A DNA stretch of 7,541 bases from Thermoplasmata archaeon. GTDB lineage: Archaea > Thermoplasmatota > Thermoplasmata > Thermoplasmatales > Thermoplasmataceae. Both the position numbers and the translations under genes were made by a program. Each line of letters begins with the position of its first letter. The stretch's first letter is position 1. The notes under the pieces are model-generated. The model ran no database searches, had not been told where the DNA came from, and was given only the letters and a program-made list of their open reading frames with translations. This document shows, one piece after another, positions 5,323 through 7,541 of this stretch. The DNA lies in the NCBI GenBank assembly GCA_021802165.1, contig JAKAAU010000070.1, positions 1 to 7,541 on the forward strand, given 5' to 3'.

Positions 5323-5925
5323 ATGATGGAAGAGCAGTTACTAATACCGGAGGAAGAATATCAGAAATCCGGTGTCCATATAGGAACACAGGTAAAATCA
5401 AAGGATATGGATGATTACATATTCAAAATCAGAAACGATGGTTTATACATACTCGATATAAAAAAGACTAACCATGCACTCATAGAGGCAGGTAAAATGC
5501 TATCGAGATTCAGACCAGACCAGATACTGGTAGTTGCGCAGAGGCAGTATGCATTTAAACCTGTCGCGAAGTTTTCTGAAATAGTTGGTTCAAGTTCTAT
5601 AATAGGAAGGTTTATTCCGGGTACACTTACAAACCCGAATCTTAAAACATACTATGATGCGAAGGTTATTCTGATAACAGATCCACTGGCTGATACACAG
5701 GCTATGAAGGAGGCAATAAGGATAGGAATACCCATAATTGCCCTGTGTGATGCCAACAACAAAACCGATTTTGTAGATTTGATAATTCCAACCAATAACA
5801 AGGGGAGGATGTCCCTTGCAGTCATTTACTGGCTGCTTTCCAGGGAAATTCTAAAGAACAGGGGAGACATAAAATCCTATGACGAGATGAAATCAAAAAT
5901 AGATGATTTTGAAGTACAGATTTAA
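5323..5925 (+). CDS. rps2: 30S ribosomal protein S2 (uS2)
   Basis: Small-subunit ribosomal protein of 200 residues, close to the usual archaeal length of about 200-230 and shorter than bacterial S2. Recognised by the ordered family blocks: GVHIGTQVKSKDM near 17-29, GLYILDIKKT near 41-50, VVAQRQYAFKPVAKFSE near 69-85, the highly conserved GRFIPGTLTNPNL near 94-106, and DPLADTQAMKEAIRIGIPIIALCDANN near 120-146 followed by DLIIPTNNKGRMSLAVIYWLLSREIL. It binds the platform/head side of the 30S subunit. There are two adjacent ATG codons (5323 and 5326); either could be used. It ends in TAA at 5923-5925, overlapping by three bases the stop codon of the convergent endA gene. Identification is secure. 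Confidence 0.97.
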   Translation: MMEEQLLIPEEEYQKSGVHIGTQVKSKDMDDYIFKIRNDGLYILDIKKTNHALIEAGKMLSRFRPDQILVVAQRQYAFKPVAKFSEIVGSSSIIGRFIPGTLTNPNLKTYYDAKVILITDPLADTQAMKEAIRIGIPIIALCDANNKTDFVDLIIPTNNKGRMSLAVIYWLLSREILKNRGDIKSYDEMKSKIDDFEVQI

Positions 5926-6788
5926 ATATCCCTCAGCCTCTCCATGTAGAGGTATTTTAATTTATTTTCAATAAAGCCTGCAAGAAGCGTTTTCTTTCTC
6001 ACACTAACTGAAAGCCTTATTGCCCTGCTTATTTTATACCATTCGTCGCATTTCATGAGGCTTACAAGAAATTCCGCATGGTCGTTCATGGAATCTGAAT
6101 AAATCCTGAAATTCTGTCCGTATTTGAAACCGCTTTTCACTATGAAATTCCTGTCCACCAGGTCCCTGTAAAGCAGATCCTCATCTGAATGTATTTCATC
6201 CAGGATATATGCAGATTCAAATTTATTCAATATCCTGGCACCCATGAAATCCTGCCCGAACCATGCTGGCTCCTGATTTACAGTATAGTAAACATTATTT
6301 AATTTTCCAGCACCGCCCTTTACCACATGTGATCTTATATTGCCTGAAGGATCAACCGGGGTTGCCCTGAAGTATGTTATGCTTTTTTCCTCATCAACTG
6401 TAATGAATATTGCAGGGGAATCAACGTATAATGTGGAGAAATCAATCACATCCCCCTCCTTGATCAGTATGACTGGAATTCCGAAATTTTCTCCGACCCT
6501 TCTGTAATAAAACTTGTTACCATCCCTTTTAACTATGAATCCCTTGGATTTCAGTACAGAATATACATAGTAAATATAAAGGTCATCATGAAATACACTG
6601 GAGATGACCTCTGACATGCTCATGTTTTCAACAGGCGCGATCTTGCCTTTCATGCATAGATATATGGATTCACAGGGTTCTAGAAACATTGTATCTCCAG
6701 CTATTTTTCCGGTGTGATATCTGTTTAATATCTGTGACGCATCCATGCCTGAAAACTGAAAATGGATGCTATTACATATTATGTCCAT
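5922..6788 (-). CDS. endA: tRNA-splicing endonuclease, long homodimeric type
   Basis: EndA cuts the bulge-helix-bulge at tRNA intron borders, leaving 2',3'-cyclic phosphate ends. At 288 residues this is the long two-repeat form found in Archaeoglobus- and Thermoplasma-type archaea, which works as a homodimer, rather than the roughly 180-residue homotetrameric form. The C-terminal repeat is catalytic: GFKYGQNFRIY (220-230) gives Y230, H237 lies in the DHAEFLV segment, and K265 lies in SVRKK (262-266); these align by eye with Y115, H125 and K156 of the Methanocaldococcus enzyme. The N-terminal repeat (about 1-160) follows the fold, for example LEPCESIYLCMKGKI at 36-50, but has no matching triad. 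The ATG at 6788 is 9 bases after the stop of the upstream GTPase-like gene, suggesting co-transcription; no clear Shine-Dalgarno. Confidence 0.93.
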   Translation of the reverse strand: MDIICNSIHFQFSGMDASQILNRYHTGKIAGDTMFLEPCESIYLCMKGKIAPVENMSMSEVISSVFHDDLYIYYVYSVLKSKGFIVKRDGNKFYYRRVGENFGIPVILIKEGDVIDFSTLYVDSPAIFITVDEEKSITYFRATPVDPSGNIRSHVVKGGAGKLNNVYYTVNQEPAWFGQDFMGARILNKFESAYILDEIHSDEDLLYRDLVDRNFIVKSGFKYGQNFRIYSDSMNDHAEFLVSLMKCDEWYKISRAIRLSVSVRKKTLLAGFIENKLKYLYMERLRDI

Positions 6789-6797
6789 TGCATTGTA

Positions 6798-7301
6798 TTA
6801 TTTACCCGGATTATAAATTTTTGTCAGGGCGTATCCAATAATTTCCTTTAGAATACCTGAAAAATCATCCCTGTTGCTGTAAATAAAATACACCACTCCG
6901 TATTCATCTGCTAGTTTAGAAATTTCCGGTTCCCAGAACTGGGATGCGTATCTCATATCCGCTTTTGTTGCTATGATAAATATTTCCATTTCATCGCTGT
7001 ATTCGCTGAGAAATTCTCTGGCGTCCTGAAGACTTTCCATATCGGTTATATCAACAACCAGGAGGACAAAAGTGGATTTTGAAAGAAATTTTTCATTAAG
7101 TGTCTCGTAAGGCATTTCAAGAAATAAAAGATCTATGTCATATTCACTGGACATAAAATCAATATTTACCTTTTTCCTTACAAAGCCCTTGCTATTTATT
7201 GGGGTTGCTGTACTGTATACTGCCTCTGATACAATAGAGCTTTTCCCTGAATTTTTTCTGCCCGTAACAGTAACCTTCCATATTAGCTTTTGAGCCATCA
7301 T
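6798..7301 (-). CDS. Small GTPase-like P-loop protein with degenerate switch motifs
   Basis: A 167-residue protein with the length and fold order of Ras/Rab/MglA-type small GTPases. G1 (Walker A) is intact: GRKNSGKS at 14-21 after a hydrophobic strand. The second and third strands are present (47-49 and 56-61), but where G3 should read DxxG after the strand the sequence is FLEMPYE (60-66), so neither the Asp nor the Gly is there. G4 reads TKAD at 112-115, an accepted variant of NKxD, suggesting guanine specificity. The G5 position may be YSNRD at 141-145. Nucleotide binding is therefore likely but hydrolysis doubtful. Two Met codons (7301, 7298) are possible starts, with a TATA-like TTTTATAAT about 22-25 nt upstream. 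It is the first gene of a probable unit with endA. Specific function unknown. Confidence 0.75.
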   Translation of the reverse strand: MMAQKLIWKVTVTGRKNSGKSSIVSEAVYSTATPINSKGFVRKKVNIDFMSSEYDIDLLFLEMPYETLNEKFLSKSTFVLLVVDITDMESLQDAREFLSEYSDEMEIFIIATKADMRYASQFWEPEISKLADEYGVVYFIYSNRDDFSGILKEIIGYALTKIYNPGK

Positions 7302-7316
7302 GGATTGAATTAATAC

Positions 7317-7327
7317 CTATTATAAAA
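7317..7327 (-). promoter_or_regulatory. TATA box candidate for the GTPase-like/endA unit
   Basis: On the minus strand the stretch reads ATTTTATAATA, about 22-25 nt before the two possible start codons at 7301 and 7298. No Shine-Dalgarno lies before either ATG, consistent with a leaderless message. The surrounding bases are very AT-rich, so the exact box is uncertain. Confidence 0.45.
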
Positions 7328-7360
7328 TATTTTTTTATTTAACTACATATATTTATTGGA

Positions 7361-7441
7361 ATGTCTGTTTTCTACAATAAATCATGTGCAAGGCCGCTTC
7401 ACCTTCCAGCTAACACATGGGGCTCCCGGCGTTCAGGTTAA
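7361..7441 (+). CDS. Doubtful 26-codon open frame across the GC-rich patch
   Basis: ATG at 7361 to TAA at 7439-7441 encodes 26 residues ending WGSRRSG, with one Cys and several Pro, Arg and Gly. The neighbouring plus frame is also open across 7326-7447, ending in a segment rich in Gly, Thr and Val. Neither has a Shine-Dalgarno, and the TATA-like sequence is only about 10 nt before this ATG, too close to drive it. Either frame could be the remnant of a longer gene, for instance the 3' end of a transposase, or meaningless. I list it because the base composition of the patch looks more like coding or RNA sequence than spacer. Confidence 0.15.
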   Translation: MSVFYNKSCARPLHLPANTWGSRRSG

Positions 7442-7471
7442 ATATCCCTAAAATTAAACAATAAGTTATGG

Positions 7472-7492
7472 CATCCTGATTATATTAGGATG
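7472..7492 (+). repeat. Perfect 9-bp hairpin with 3-base loop
   Basis: CATCCTGAT and ATTAGGATG flank TAT; eight Watson-Crick pairs plus one G-T pair. It sits inside a second, 7-bp inverted repeat (7446-7452 with 7496-7502). The stack of two nested stems in a non-coding stretch is unlikely to be chance. It reads well on either strand, though the G-T pair becomes A-C on the minus strand, which favours a plus-strand RNA. Confidence 0.6.
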
Positions 7493-7541
7493 GTATTTAG
7501 GGGCTGGATCCAGTCTACTGCCTGCATTTATTATATAATAA

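Larger units (their letters stand above)
7345..7541 (+). other. Unassigned structured region: GC-rich patch followed by nested hairpins
   Basis: No gene can be assigned in the last 240 bases. A TATA-like stretch (7345-7354) precedes a patch at about 7383-7440 that is clearly richer in G and C than any other intergenic sequence here. After it come nested inverted repeats. CATCCTGAT (7472-7480) pairs with ATTAGGATG (7484-7492) across a 3-base loop. CCCTAAA (7446-7452) pairs with TTTAGGG (7496-7502). TCCAGC (7405-7410) can pair with GCTGGA (7503-7508). Two perfect palindromes follow: CTGGATCCAG (7504-7513) and TTATTATATAATAA (7528-7541). It could be a structured RNA, an insertion-element end, or the tail of a decayed gene. 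It does not match tRNA, rRNA, SRP RNA or RNase P motifs that I know. Confidence 0.5.

Noticed and set aside
7383..7541. tRNA, SRP RNA, RNase P RNA or rRNA in the GC-rich right end
   Set aside because: I looked for a T-arm consensus, the SRP helix 8 motifs and the RNase P conserved blocks on both strands and found none; no family can be named.
1..7541. CRISPR array, defence island or intact insertion sequence
   Set aside because: No regularly spaced direct repeats, no nuclease, helicase or Cas motifs and no complete transposase frame; the genes are mainly housekeeping.

Overview
The window reads as a chromosomal segment of an AT-rich archaeon, most likely a member of the Thermoplasmatales (Ferroplasma, Acidiplasma, Picrophilus or Cuniculiplasma type). 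The grounds are an archaeal gene set (stand-alone GMP synthase ATPase subunit, archaeal-type S2, a long two-repeat tRNA-splicing endonuclease, an MthK-like K+ channel, a lone RAM-domain protein). HisRS also resembles what I recall of the Thermoplasma acidophilum enzyme. TATA boxes sit about 22-28 nt upstream of several start codons with no Shine-Dalgarno sequence, the signature of leaderless transcripts. The species is inferred, not proven.

Layout: 1-104 is a short gap that may hold the promoter and first codons of a minus-strand gene leaving the window on the left. 105-1061 (minus) is a sugar-nucleotide epimerase/dehydratase. It is divergent from a plus-strand pair at 1120-2603: a small DUF1059-like Cys/His protein whose stop overlaps the start of hisS. 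After a hairpin at 2602-2621 come a RAM-domain protein (2684-2917) and a three-helix membrane protein (2926-3231), which look like one transcription unit. A 2-TM/RCK potassium channel (3238-4275, minus) converges on them. It is divergent from guaAb (4363-5283), which is followed by rps2 (5323-5925). rps2 is convergent with, and overlaps by its stop codon, endA (5922-6788, minus), which lies directly downstream of a degenerate small-GTPase-like gene (6798-7301, minus). The last 240 bases contain no assignable gene, but they hold a locally GC-rich patch followed by a nested hairpin array.

Most of the window is housekeeping: tRNA charging, tRNA splicing, ribosome assembly, purine synthesis and sugar-nucleotide metabolism. 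The items most worth attention are (i) a strong internal Shine-Dalgarno and ATG exactly at the start of the channel's RCK domain, suggesting separate production of soluble RCK subunits as in MthK; (ii) loss of the MthK-type Ca2+ ligands in that RCK domain; (iii) the unexplained structured element at 7345-7541; and (iv) the GTPase-like protein that lacks the G3 DxxG motif. I did not find a convincing new defence or mobile system.
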